Shown here: piece by piece, positions 7,741 to 15,195 of the stretch
Layout of the letters: every line of letters begins with the position of its first letter
Position numbering within the stretch: the stretch's first letter is position 1
DNA from: an uncultured Eubacteriales bacterium
GTDB taxonomy: Bacteria > Bacillota > Clostridia > Peptostreptococcales > Anaerovoracaceae
Assembly (NCBI GenBank): GCA_902766185.1
Contig: CACXCQ010000242.1
Span: 1-15,971, forward strand
DNA: 15,971 nucleotides
Direction of reading: 5' to 3'
The notes under the pieces: generated by a model
The model's database searches: none
Seen by the model: only the letters and a program-made list of their open reading frames with translations
Told to the model about the DNA's origin: nothing
Position numbers and translations under genes: made by a program

Positions 7741-9075
7741 ATGGCATTTGAAGGATTATCGGACAAATTACAGGGCGTATTCAAGGGCCTGAAGGGCAAG
7801 GGCTCCCTGACGGAGGCGGACATCAACGCCGCCATGCGGGAGGTCAAGCTGGCGCTTCTGGAAGCGGACGTCAACTTCAAGGTGGTCAAGGAATTCGTCG
7901 CCAGCGTCAAGGAGAAATCCCTGGGCGAGGAAGTGATGGCATCCCTGACTCCGGCCCAGCAGGTGATCAAGATCGTCAACGAGGAACTGACGGAACTGAT
8001 GGGCGGTACCAGCACGAAGCTGACCTATTCTCCGAAGGGCTTCACCATTTACATGATGGTAGGTCTGCAGGGTACAGGTAAGACCACCACCTGCGGCAAG
8101 CTGGCCCTGTGGCTGACCAAGAACGGCAAGAAGCCAATGCTCTGCGCATGCGACATCTACCGTCCGGCAGCTATCGACCAGTTGGAGATCGTTGGCGAGA
8201 GCGTGAACGTTCCCGTCTTCACCATGCGGGAGAGCAGGGACCCGTCGCAGATCGCATCGGCTGCGATCAGCGAGGCGCAGAAGAAGGGCTACAACGTGCT
8301 GATCATCGATACCGCGGGCCGACTGCAGATCGATGAAGAACTCATGGAGGAGCTCGAGAAGCTGAAGAAGACGGTTCGTCCCCATGAGATCCTGCTGGTG
8401 GTGGACGCCCTTACCGGTCAGGACGCCGTGAACGCGGCGGAGGGATTCAACGACCGGCTCGGCATCGACGGCATCATCATGACCAAGATGGACGGCGACT
8501 CCCGGGGCGGCGCGGCGCTCTCCACAAAGCGGGTCACCGGCCGGCCCATCAAATTCGTGGGTATGGGCGAAAAGCTGGATGAGCTTCAGGAATTCCATCC
8601 CGAGCGAATGGCCAGCCGTATCCTGGGCATGGGCGACATGCTCTCCCTCATCGAAAAGGCTCAGGAGGATTACGACGAGCAGAAGGCGGAGGAGCTGGAG
8701 CAGAAGATCAGGAAGAACAGATTCACGCTGGAGGACTTCCTGGATCAGATGGGACAGATCCGCAACATGGGCGGCATCGCCAAGGTGCTGGACATGATGC
8801 CCGGCATGGGCAAGGCGAAATCCGAGGACATCGCCAGAGGCGAGAAGGAATTCGCGCAGTTCGAGGCCATCATCCAGTCCATGACGAAGGAAGAGAGGGA
8901 GAATCCTCAGATCCTCAACGCCAGCCGGCGTAGGCGTATCGCGGCAGGTTCCGGACAGCCGGTCCAGAAGATCAACCAGCTGATCAAGCGGTATGACGAA
9001 GCCCGCAAGATGATGAAACAGATGATGAAGCCCGGAGCGATGGGCAAGATGAGCAGAATGTTCAAAGGCATGTAA
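7741..9075 (+). CDS. ffh: Signal recognition particle protein Ffh (SRP54)
   Basis: This 444-residue GTPase binds signal peptides of nascent membrane and secreted proteins and, with FtsY, delivers ribosomes to the translocon. The N domain helical bundle (1-90) is followed by the G domain: P-loop GLQGTGKTT (108-116, K114), DIYRPAA, DTAGR, and the guanine-specificity motif TKMDGDSRGGAAL. The methionine-rich M domain follows (FTLEDFLDQMGQIRNMGG, MMPGMGK, RRRRIAAGSG, terminal KMMKQMMKPGAMGKMSRMFKGM), containing the 4.5S RNA-binding helix-turn-helix. Length is normal for the family. ATG 7741 with GGAGG at 7727-7731 was chosen; an upstream in-frame ATG at 7720 lies inside ylxM and would only add a non-conserved leader. 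No ftsY or SRP RNA is visible in the window. Confidence 0.97.
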   Translation: MAFEGLSDKLQGVFKGLKGKGSLTEADINAAMREVKLALLEADVNFKVVKEFVASVKEKSLGEEVMASLTPAQQVIKIVNEELTELMGGTSTKLTYSPKGFTIYMMVGLQGTGKTTTCGKLALWLTKNGKKPMLCACDIYRPAAIDQLEIVGESVNVPVFTMRESRDPSQIASAAISEAQKKGYNVLIIDTAGRLQIDEELMEELEKLKKTVRPHEILLVVDALTGQDAVNAAEGFNDRLGIDGIIMTKMDGDSRGGAALSTKRVTGRPIKFVGMGEKLDELQEFHPERMASRILGMGDMLSLIEKAQEDYDEQKAEELEQKIRKNRFTLEDFLDQMGQIRNMGGIAKVLDMMPGMGKAKSEDIARGEKEFAQFEAIIQSMTKEERENPQILNASRRRRIAAGSGQPVQKINQLIKRYDEARKMMKQMMKPGAMGKMSRMFKGM

Positions 9076-9138
9076 GACAGACCGAACAGCCTTTGCATAT
9101 ACAACCAAAGTAAAACATATTTTAGGAGGAAAACAATA

Positions 9139-9378
9139 ATGGTTAAGATCAGACTGAGAAGAATGGGAGCGCATAAGAAGCCTTTCTACCGCATCATCGT
9201 TGCGGATTCCAGAGCACCGAGAGACGGCAAGTTCATCGAGGAGATCGGTTACTACGATCCCATGAAGGAGCCTGCTGACATCAAGATCGATGAGGAAAAA
9301 GCGAAGAAGTGGCTGGAGACCGGCGCTCAGGCGACCGACACAGTGAAGAGACTCTTCAAGCAGAACGGCATTGTATAG
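9139..9378 (+). CDS. rpsP: 30S ribosomal protein bS16
   Basis: This 79-residue small-subunit protein is required early in 30S assembly on 16S rRNA. It starts [25 protein letters not shown] and continues with [10 protein letters not shown] and ATDTVKRLF, all diagnostic of bS16, at the family's usual length. A strong AGGAGG (9124-9129) sits 9 bases before the ATG in a 63-base, AT-rich gap after ffh. It is followed by khpA, rimM and trmD, a conserved bacterial arrangement. Confidence 0.97.
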   Translation: MVKIRLRRMGAHKKPFYRIIVADSRAPRDGKFIEEIGYYDPMKEPADIKIDEEKAKKWLETGAQATDTVKRLFKQNGIV

Positions 9379-9393
9379 AAAGCGGTGAGGCGA

Positions 9394-9624
9394 ATGGTAG
9401 AATTAGTCAGTGCAATGGCCAAGTCGCTGGTTGAGCATCCGGATGCCGTTGAGGTGACGGAGACAGAGGCCGATGGCACCACGGTCATTCAGCTGAAGGT
9501 GGCTGAAGATGACATGGGCATGGTCATTGGCAAACAGGGCCGTATCGCCAAGGCGATCCGAACGGTGGTCAAGGCCGCGGCAACAAAGGCCAACAAGAAA
9601 GTAGTCGTAGAGATCGTTCAGTAA
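9394..9624 (+). CDS. khpA: KH-domain RNA-binding protein KhpA (YlqC)
   Basis: This single KH domain of about 76 residues has the GxxG nucleic-acid loop in MVIGKQGRIAKAIRTVVKAAA and a short flanking beta-alpha scaffold. KhpA proteins bind RNA and in Gram-positive bacteria act with KhpB in control of cell division and elongation. ATG 9394 is preferred because GGTGA (9384-9388) pairs with the anti-SD sequence in the correct register and homologues begin close to this point. An in-frame GTG at 9385 would add three residues but has no good ribosome site. It lies between rpsP and rimM, its conserved position. Confidence 0.93.
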   Translation: MVELVSAMAKSLVEHPDAVEVTETEADGTTVIQLKVAEDDMGMVIGKQGRIAKAIRTVVKAAATKANKKVVVEIVQ

Positions 9625-9635
9625 GAACGGAAGAG

Positions 9636-9664
9636 CAGGGGCGCATATATTGTATGTGCCCCTG
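9636..9664 (+). other. Stable hairpin in the khpA-rimM spacer
   Basis: CAGGGGCGCATA (9636-9647) pairs with TATGTGCCCCTG (9653-9664) across the 5-base loop TATTG. This gives 12 pairs including one G-U wobble, and the GC-rich part is at the base. No U-run follows, so it is not a standard terminator. It may be an RNA-processing or stability element, or an attenuation structure between the two genes. Confidence 0.7.
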
Positions 9665-9690
9665 AATAGTATGCAAAGGCAGGACGGGCA

Positions 9691-10188
9691 ATGGAGAAGA
9701 TACTCATCGGAAAGATCACCAGCGCGGTGGGACTCAAGGGTGAAGTGAAAGTATACAACTACTCCGACAGCACGGAGATCTATGAGAACACGCCTCAGGT
9801 ATATGTGGGGGAAACGCTCACCGGGATCCAGAAGGTGCGCACCCAGAAGAACATGGTGGTGCTGAAGCTGGAGGGAACCGACGACAGGGATGGTGCGGAA
9901 AGGCTCCGGGGGAAGGAGATATTCGTCACCGAGGATGACCTTCCGGAACTGCCGGAAGGGGTGTACTATGTCCGGGACCTCATCGGTACGCAGGTGATCA
10001 GCGATGAAGGCGAGGAGATCGGAGAAGTGACCGATGTGCTTCAGAATACGGCCCAGGACATTCTGGAGGTGCGCCGCCCCGGCGGGAAAACCGCGCTGAT
10101 CCCCAGAGTGGACGCCTTTGTGAAGGACATCGATCTGGAAAAAGGGCAGATCACGGTGCATCTGCAGGAAGGATTGTTGGACCTGTGA
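9691..10188 (+). CDS. rimM: 16S rRNA processing protein RimM
   Basis: This 165-residue ribosome maturation factor binds bS19 and helps form the 30S head and mature 16S rRNA. The N-terminal RimM barrel opens GKITSAVGLKGEVKVYNYSD (residues 7-26) and runs to about residue 85. The C-terminal PRC-barrel (about 90-165) contains YYVRDLIG, GEVTDVLQNTAQDILEV and ALIPRVDAFVKDID, typical of the family. Length is usual. AGGA at 9681-9684 sits 6 bases before the ATG. Its stop codon overlaps the trmD start codon (TGATG), so translation of the two is coupled. Confidence 0.96.
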   Translation: MEKILIGKITSAVGLKGEVKVYNYSDSTEIYENTPQVYVGETLTGIQKVRTQKNMVVLKLEGTDDRDGAERLRGKEIFVTEDDLPELPEGVYYVRDLIGTQVISDEGEEIGEVTDVLQNTAQDILEVRRPGGKTALIPRVDAFVKDIDLEKGQITVHLQEGLLDL

Positions 10189-10949
10189 TGAAGATAGACA
10201 TTCTGACATTGTTCCCGGAGATGTTTCCGCCGGTGATGGGATCCAGCATGCTGGGCCGCGCCGCGCAGAACGGGATCCTGGACATCCGGACCCACGATAT
10301 CCGGGACTATACCCAAAACAAGCATAACCGGACGGACGATTATCCCTTCGGAGGAGGCGGCGGAATGGTGCAGATGGCCGATCCCATCTTCCGCGCGCTG
10401 GAGGACATCGGCGCGCAGGGCAAGCGCCTGCTTTACATGTCTCCCCGGGGAAAGGTCATGGACCAGCAGCTGCTCAGCGAGCTGGCGGAGGAAACCGAAC
10501 TGGTGATCCTGTGCGGCCATTATGAGGGGGTGGACCAGCGGGTGCTGGATCACTGGGACGCGCAGGAGGTGTCCATCGGCGATTATATCCTGACCGGAGG
10601 GGAACTGCCGGCCATGGTGCTCATCGACGCTGTCGCCAGACTGCTTCCCAGAGTTTTAGGGAACGCGGATTCGGCCATGGATGAGTCCATCTATTCCGGG
10701 CTTCTGGAGCATCCCCAGTACACCCAGCCCAGGGAGTACCGGGACATGCAGGTCCCGGAGGTCCTCCTCAGCGGAAACCACAGGAAGATCCACCTGTGGA
10801 GGCTGGAGCAGTCCCTGGATCTTACCGCCCGGAGACGGCCGGACATGCTGCTGGAGTACGCCCGCAGGAGGGATGAGCTGGACCGGGATGAACAGAGACT
10901 TTTGGATAGTACATTGCAAGCCTACGGCCTTTGTCGTATAATGAAATAA
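10188..10949 (+). CDS. trmD: tRNA (guanine-N1)-methyltransferase TrmD
   Basis: This 253-residue SPOUT methyltransferase makes m1G37 next to the anticodon of tRNAs reading CNN and some other codons, preventing +1 frameshifts. It begins MKIDILTLFPEMFPPVMGSSMLGRA. It carries FGGGGGMVQMADPIF, HYEGVDQRVLD, and the trefoil-knot cofactor site SIGDYILTGGELPAMVLIDAVARLLPRVLGN. The C-terminal helical tRNA-binding domain (HRKIHLWRLEQSLDLTARRRPDML) is complete. ATG 10188 overlaps the rimM stop by one base. GTG 10185 just before it is less likely. It ends in TAATG, where the following gene starts. The expected downstream rplS is not present. Confidence 0.97.
   Translation: MKIDILTLFPEMFPPVMGSSMLGRAAQNGILDIRTHDIRDYTQNKHNRTDDYPFGGGGGMVQMADPIFRALEDIGAQGKRLLYMSPRGKVMDQQLLSELAEETELVILCGHYEGVDQRVLDHWDAQEVSIGDYILTGGELPAMVLIDAVARLLPRVLGNADSAMDESIYSGLLEHPQYTQPREYRDMQVPEVLLSGNHRKIHLWRLEQSLDLTARRRPDMLLEYARRRDELDRDEQRLLDSTLQAYGLCRIMK
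10914..10942 (+). promoter_or_regulatory. Candidate internal promoter at the 3' end of trmD
   Basis: The -10 TATAAT (10937-10942) is a perfect match, with TTGCAA (10914-10919, 4 of 6) exactly 17 bases upstream. Predicted initiation falls at about 10949, which is the A of the next gene's ATG. It lies wholly in trmD coding sequence, so chance resemblance is possible. Confidence 0.5.
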
Positions 10950-11941
10950 TGAAGATCAAGATCTCCAGGCACATACGAAAATACATCATCATCTACATCA
11001 TCCTGCTTCTGGCCCTGTATCTTGTGATCGAGATGGTCCCCCGGGTGACGAACATCTTTGAGACGACCCAGATCCTGGAGCCGGGAAGCCTGGCGCTGAC
11101 CACCGAAACGGAAGGGTACCTGATCAAGACGGAGACGATCTGCATCTCACCGGAGAGCGGAGATATCACCTACCTGGTCAAAGACGGAAAGGCCGTACGA
11201 AAGAACCAGAAGGTGATCGATATAGAAGAGACAGAAGAAGAGGCGGACGCCACGCCCCAGTACAAGGAACTCCTGGATGGCCTGAAGGGATACAAAGGCC
11301 TGGTGGAGGCGAAGAGAACGCCGGTGAGCGGGATCTTCAGCCTTTGTATGGACGGCTCCGAGAAGGCGATGAACCCCGCCCATATGGACGGGCTGACCTA
11401 CGAGAAGGTGCAGAAGCTGCCCCTGCAGAGCAAGGACCTGCGGGAGAGCCATGTCTCCGCCGGCGACCCGATCTATAAGATCACCAACGACAATAAGTGG
11501 TACGTGGTCTGCTGGCTGGAAAAGAAGGCTGCGGCCAACTACGTCGAAGGACAGGCGGTGAAGCTGCAGATGCCCGCAGGAGTGGTGGAGGCGACGGTGT
11601 ACGGCGTGACCAAACAGGGCAAGCAGTACCGGGTGTTCTTTTCCACCGACCGGTATTATTCGGAGCTGGCTTCCACCCGCGAGGTGGATATGACCATCCA
11701 GTCCAGCGAGAGGACCGGACTTCTCATCGACAACGAATGCATCATCGAGAAGGATGGCCATGAGGGCGTTTATGTCCGGGATAAGAACGGAGAATACAGT
11801 TTTGTACGGGTGAATGTGATCGAGACCGACGGCAAAGAGTCCGTGATCTCCGAGTCATCTTATATTGACGCGGAGGGACAGGAGGTGCTCACCGTCAGCG
11901 TCTACGACGAGGTGCTGAAGAACCCGGAGAAACAGCAGTGA
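10949..11941 (+). CDS. HlyD-like membrane-anchored protein (membrane fusion protein family)
   Basis: This 330-residue protein has one N-terminal membrane helix (about 12-30, IIIYIILLLALYLVIEM) and an extracytoplasmic remainder. A barrel-sandwich or lipoyl-like half is seen at about 55-90 (ALTTETEGYLIKTETI, GDITYLVKDGKAVRKNQKVIDIEE) and its return half at about 120-185 (AKRTPVSGIFS, VSAGDPIYKI). Two beta-rich domains follow (KWYVVCWLEKKAAANYVEGQAVKLQMP; TGLLIDNECIIEKDGHEGVYV). This matches HlyD/membrane-fusion architecture without the long coiled-coil hairpin, and no ABC or RND partner is adjacent. The start is ATG 10949, sharing one base with the trmD stop (TAATG). No Shine-Dalgarno is present, which fits coupling or leaderless translation. 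Function is unknown; a role in envelope or division processes is suggested only by the following sepF and divIVA. Confidence 0.8.
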   Translation: MKIKISRHIRKYIIIYIILLLALYLVIEMVPRVTNIFETTQILEPGSLALTTETEGYLIKTETICISPESGDITYLVKDGKAVRKNQKVIDIEETEEEADATPQYKELLDGLKGYKGLVEAKRTPVSGIFSLCMDGSEKAMNPAHMDGLTYEKVQKLPLQSKDLRESHVSAGDPIYKITNDNKWYVVCWLEKKAAANYVEGQAVKLQMPAGVVEATVYGVTKQGKQYRVFFSTDRYYSELASTREVDMTIQSSERTGLLIDNECIIEKDGHEGVYVRDKNGEYSFVRVNVIETDGKESVISESSYIDAEGQEVLTVSVYDEVLKNPEKQQ

Positions 11942-11954
11942 GGAGGATAGCATA

Positions 11955-12680
11955 ATGGAAGACATCAGAGCGAATCTGGATACAGTACACGGCAGGATCA
12001 CCGACGCGGCGGAGAAGGCCGGACGGAAGGAGGAAGAGGTCCTTCTGGTGGCCGTAAGCAAAACCAGGACGCCGGAGGAGATCAATACCGCTATCGATGC
12101 GGGAGTGACGGATATCGGAGAAAACAAGGTCCAGGAGATCATGGACAAGTTCGATGCCGTCAAGCCGGTGAGATGGCATATGATCGGACATCTGCAGACC
12201 AACAAGGTGAAGTACATCATCGACAAGGTGGATCTGATCCATTCCGTGGACTCCCTGAAGCTGGCGAAGGAGATCAACAAGAGAGCGGCACAGCACGATC
12301 TGACCATGGACATCCTGGTACAGATCAATCCGGCTCAGGAGGAAAGCAAATTCGGCGTCAGCCTGGAGGAGACCGGGGAGTTGATCGAAGCCATACTGGA
12401 GCAGTGCGAGAACGTGCGGATCCGGGGACTGATGAGCGTTGCGCCCATCGCGGAGGACCCCAACGATGTGCGTGTCTACTTCGACGAAGTGAAGAAACAG
12501 TACGATCGTCTGGGTCAGATCGACCATCCGCGGCTCGACTTCCAGTATCTATCCATGGGAATGTCCCACGATTTCGAGGTGGCGATCCAGGCCGGGTCCA
12601 ATCTGATCCGCGTGGGAAGCGCGATCTTCGGCGAGCGGGACTATGAAGCGTTCAGGAGGATGAACAATGGGGGTAATTAA
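11955..12680 (+). CDS. yggS: PLP homeostasis protein YggS/YlmE (PLPBP family)
   Basis: This 241-residue single-domain TIM-barrel protein binds pyridoxal 5'-phosphate and maintains vitamin B6 and amino-acid balance without known catalysis. The PLP lysine is K36 in LLVAVSKTRTPEEI. Further signatures are GENKVQEI, WHMIGHLQTNKVKYI, IHSVDSLKLA, VQINPAQEESKFGV, RGLMSVAP, LSMGMSHDFEVAIQAGSNLIRVGSAIFGER, the last being the phosphate-binding end. AGGAGG (11941-11946) sits 8 bases before the ATG. The 3' end overlaps sepF by 14 bases. Its location directly upstream of sepF is conserved across Gram-positive bacteria and cyanobacteria. Confidence 0.96.
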   Translation: MEDIRANLDTVHGRITDAAEKAGRKEEEVLLVAVSKTRTPEEINTAIDAGVTDIGENKVQEIMDKFDAVKPVRWHMIGHLQTNKVKYIIDKVDLIHSVDSLKLAKEINKRAAQHDLTMDILVQINPAQEESKFGVSLEETGELIEAILEQCENVRIRGLMSVAPIAEDPNDVRVYFDEVKKQYDRLGQIDHPRLDFQYLSMGMSHDFEVAIQAGSNLIRVGSAIFGERDYEAFRRMNNGGN

Positions 12681-13167
12681 TAAGTTCAAAGACTTTATCG
12701 GGCTCGAAGAGTACGATGAGGAATTCGATGATTACGAAGAAGAGGAGGATGCGCGCCAGCAGACCTATTACGATCGGGAGCGGCTGCAGAGTCCGCCTTC
12801 GTCCGGCTCCGGCCGTTACAGCACGGCCAATGTGGTGCCCATGCAGGATAAGAGGGTGAGGGCGATCACCAATGCCTTCAAGCTGGTGGTCATCGAGCCG
12901 CAGGGCTTTGAAGAGTGCTCATCTCTGGTGGACAGCCTGCGCAGCAGGAAGCCCGTCATCGTCAATCTGGAAAAGCTGGATCCGGATCTGGCCAGAAAGA
13001 TCTTCGATTTTCTCGGGGGCGCGACCTACGCTCTGAACGGAAACGTGCAGAAGGTCGCCAACAACATCTTCATTTTCGCGCCGGAGAATGTGGCTATCGC
13101 GGCCAACAGCGAGCATGCTCCCTACAATTTTTCGGACAAGAATGAAGATTACAATCCATGGAAGTAA
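12667..13167 (+). CDS. sepF: Cell division protein SepF
   Basis: This 166-residue FtsZ-binding protein forms rings that anchor and shape the divisome. The amphipathic N-terminus MGVINKFKDFIGL (1-13) is the membrane anchor. An acidic, disordered linker follows (residues 14-60). The C-terminal SepF domain (about 68-150) shows KLVVIEPQGFEECSSLVDSLRSRKPVIVNLEKLDPDLARKIFDFLGGATYALNGNVQKV in order, including the GGATYALNG dimer turn. AGGAGG (12654-12659) lies 7 bases before the ATG, inside yggS. divIVA follows after 15 bases. Confidence 0.96.
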   Translation: MGVINKFKDFIGLEEYDEEFDDYEEEEDARQQTYYDRERLQSPPSSGSGRYSTANVVPMQDKRVRAITNAFKLVVIEPQGFEECSSLVDSLRSRKPVIVNLEKLDPDLARKIFDFLGGATYALNGNVQKVANNIFIFAPENVAIAANSEHAPYNFSDKNEDYNPWK

Positions 13168-13182
13168 CGGGGAGGCGGAGCA

Positions 13183-13800
13183 ATGATCAGACCCATCGAC
13201 ATCCAGGAGAAGGAATTCTCCAGAGCCGTCAGAGGATACAAAGAAGAAGAGGTGAACGAGTTTCTGGACGAGCTCACCCTGGATCTGGAGCGTCTTCTGA
13301 ATGAGCTCAGGGAGACAAAAGAAGAAAACAGCCGACTGGTGGCTGAACTGGAACGGCACAGGGGAAGCGAAGGCACAGTAGTGGAAACGCTGGAAGCGGC
13401 CAAGTCCCTGATGGCGGATATTTCCACCAGCGCCGAAAAGCGGGCGGGAATCCTGCTGAAGAACGCGGAACTGGACGCCGAGCTGATGAAAAAAGAAGCC
13501 AGGGAGACAGCGGAGGAGATCGCCAGAGAAAGCGAGGCCCTGCGTACCCGGTTCGTCAGCTTCCGTTCGAAATACAAGCAACTTCTGGAGTCGGAGCTGC
13601 AGCGGTTCGATTCTCTGACCATGGAGATCTTCCCGGAGCTTGCGGAGGAGGACTACACCATCCCGCAGCGCCCGGTCCAGCCAGCGGCACCGAACCTTTC
13701 CTATACGGTGGTCTCGCCGGCGGGTATGGATGCCGAGCCGAATAACGGCAGCGGAGTCAGCCGCGACACCAGAGATGTGGCGAGGGACACTATACGCTGA
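13183..13800 (+). CDS. divIVA: DivIVA-family cell division/polar scaffold protein
   Basis: This 205-residue coiled-coil protein recognises curved membrane at septa and poles. The conserved N-terminal membrane-binding domain (1-36) reads MIRPIDIQEKEFSRAVRGY then KEEEVNEFLDELTLDLE, the standard DivIVA/GpsB module. It is followed by a long heptad-rich coiled coil (about 40-150; LNELRETKEENSRLVAELERH, ESEALRTRFVSFRSKYKQLLESEL) and a proline- and serine-rich tail. GGGGAGG (13169-13175) lies 7 bases before the ATG. The stop codon overlaps the lspA start (TGATG). It sits directly after sepF, without the ylmG/ylmH pair that often lies between. Confidence 0.94.
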   Translation: MIRPIDIQEKEFSRAVRGYKEEEVNEFLDELTLDLERLLNELRETKEENSRLVAELERHRGSEGTVVETLEAAKSLMADISTSAEKRAGILLKNAELDAELMKKEARETAEEIARESEALRTRFVSFRSKYKQLLESELQRFDSLTMEIFPELAEEDYTIPQRPVQPAAPNLSYTVVSPAGMDAEPNNGSGVSRDTRDVARDTIR

Positions 13801-14249
13801 TGGTTTACCTGCTTTTGATCGTGGCCGTAATGGTCCTCGACCGCGTTGTGAAGATCGCGGTAACAACGAATATGACTCCGGGTGAGTCCATCCCGGTGCT
13901 CGACCCTATCTTTCATATCACCTATGTGCAGAACACCGGCGCAGCGTTCAGCATGCTTCAGGGGCATCCGACGCTGCTGATCATCATTCCCGGAATCGTT
14001 CTGGCCATAGGTATCATTTTTGTATGCGCAATGGCGAAGTCCTTCAACCGGATATTCCTGATCTCCGTATCCCTGATCTGCGGGGGCGGGCTGGGAAACC
14101 TGACTGACCGGATCGCTCAAGGATACGTAACAGACATGTTCGACTTCCGGGTATTCCCCGTATTCAATGTGGCGGATATCTGCGTCTGCGTGGGGTGCGG
14201 GCTGCTCGTCCTCTACATGATCATCGATGCCAACAGGAGCAAAAAATGA
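13800..14249 (+). CDS. lspA: Lipoprotein signal peptidase (signal peptidase II)
   Basis: This 149-residue, four-helix aspartyl protease of the cytoplasmic membrane removes signal peptides from prolipoproteins after Lgt modification. It shows LDRVVK near the N-terminus, NTGAAFSML (45-53), GGGLGNLTDRI with catalytic D103, and FNVADICV with catalytic D126, the two-aspartate signature of the family. Helices are at about 2-14, 58-78, 85-100 and 125-142. The ATG shares a base with the divIVA stop and no strong ribosome site precedes it, so translation is probably coupled. The lipoprotein at 6622 is one likely substrate. It overlaps the rluD-family gene by 4 bases. Confidence 0.96.
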   Translation: MVYLLLIVAVMVLDRVVKIAVTTNMTPGESIPVLDPIFHITYVQNTGAAFSMLQGHPTLLIIIPGIVLAIGIIFVCAMAKSFNRIFLISVSLICGGGLGNLTDRIAQGYVTDMFDFRVFPVFNVADICVCVGCGLLVLYMIIDANRSKK

Positions 14250-15193
14250 CGGAGATCGCAGGAAGAGCGCCGGAGATCCTGGAGTTCACCGTGCCGGCGG
14301 ACATGGAGGGAATACGACTGGACAAGGTGCTGGCAGAGGCGTATGACGGCCTTTCCAGAAGCTACATCCAGAAGCTGTTCGCGGATGGGCGCATCACCGT
14401 AAACGGGGCGGTCACCGAAGAGAAGAAGACATCCGCTTCCGCAGGAGACGAGGTGGTCATCTCGGTTCCCGAGCCCCGAAGACTGCACCTTGAAGCGGAG
14501 GATATCCCCCTGGACATCGTCTATGAAGACGATTCCGTGATCGTGGTGAACAAGCCGGCGGGTATGGTGGTCCATCCGGCGCCGGGAAGCCCGTCGGGAA
14601 CGCTGGTGAACGCGCTGCTCTACCGGTACGGAGACCGGCTGTCCTCCATCAACGGCGTCATCAGGCCCGGTATCGTCCATCGCATCGACAAAGATACCAG
14701 CGGGCTTCTGATGGTGGCGAGAAACGACCTGGCCCATGAGTCCCTTTCCCGCCAGCTGGCGGAGCACAGCATCACGAGGAAGTATACGGCCATCGTACGG
14801 GACAACATCAAAGAAGATGAGGGCACGGTGGAAGGTCCTATCGGCAGAGATCCGAAGAACCGCCTGAGAAATGCCGTCGTGGAGGGCGGCAAGCCGGCGG
14901 TGACCCACTACAGGGTACTGGAACGCTTCGGCTCCCATACGCTGATCGAGGCCGTACTGGAGACGGGAAGGACCCATCAGATCCGGGTGCACATGACATA
15001 CATCCGACACCCGCTGCTGGGAGACACGCTGTACGCGGCCCAGACGGGCAGCATCACGGCGCCAAGGCAGATGCTGCACGCCGGGACCCTGGGGTTCGTC
15101 CATCCGATATCCGCGGAGTATATGGAATTTACCGCACCCCTTCCGGAGGATTTCCGGAAGACTCTGGAAAAGCTGCGCAGAGCGCGAAGGTAA
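14246..15193 (+). CDS. rluD: RluA/RluD-family 23S rRNA pseudouridine synthase (YlyB-like)
   Basis: This 315-residue enzyme should isomerise uridines in large-subunit rRNA. An S4 RNA-binding domain (about 20-85; IRLDKVLAEAYDGLSRSYIQKLFADGRITVNG) precedes the catalytic domain with VVNKPAGMVVHPAPG, the active-site motif HRIDKDTSGLL (145-155, catalytic D148), and TGRTHQIRVH. Length and domain order match RluD. ATG 14246 is chosen because AGGAG (14235-14239) lies 6 bases upstream and it forms an ATGA overlap with lspA. An earlier in-frame start at 14195 lies inside lspA and adds a non-conserved leader. The exact target uridines cannot be told from sequence; lspA-ylyB adjacency is also found in Bacillus subtilis. 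It converges on the small minus-strand gene with a 2-base gap. Confidence 0.94.
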   Translation: MTEIAGRAPEILEFTVPADMEGIRLDKVLAEAYDGLSRSYIQKLFADGRITVNGAVTEEKKTSASAGDEVVISVPEPRRLHLEAEDIPLDIVYEDDSVIVVNKPAGMVVHPAPGSPSGTLVNALLYRYGDRLSSINGVIRPGIVHRIDKDTSGLLMVARNDLAHESLSRQLAEHSITRKYTAIVRDNIKEDEGTVEGPIGRDPKNRLRNAVVEGGKPAVTHYRVLERFGSHTLIEAVLETGRTHQIRVHMTYIRHPLLGDTLYAAQTGSITAPRQMLHAGTLGFVHPISAEYMEFTAPLPEDFRKTLEKLRRARR

Positions 15194-15195
15194 GC

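Noticed and set aside
9093..9121. TTGCAT-17-CATATT as a promoter for rpsP
   Set aside because: Only 3 of 6 and 4 of 6 matches. The AT-rich gap may hold a promoter, but the evidence is too thin to list.
7768..9174. Minus-strand open frame of 468 codons opposite ffh
   Set aside because: It is antisense to the whole of ffh and its translation is a His/Leu/Asp-rich shadow without recognisable domains.
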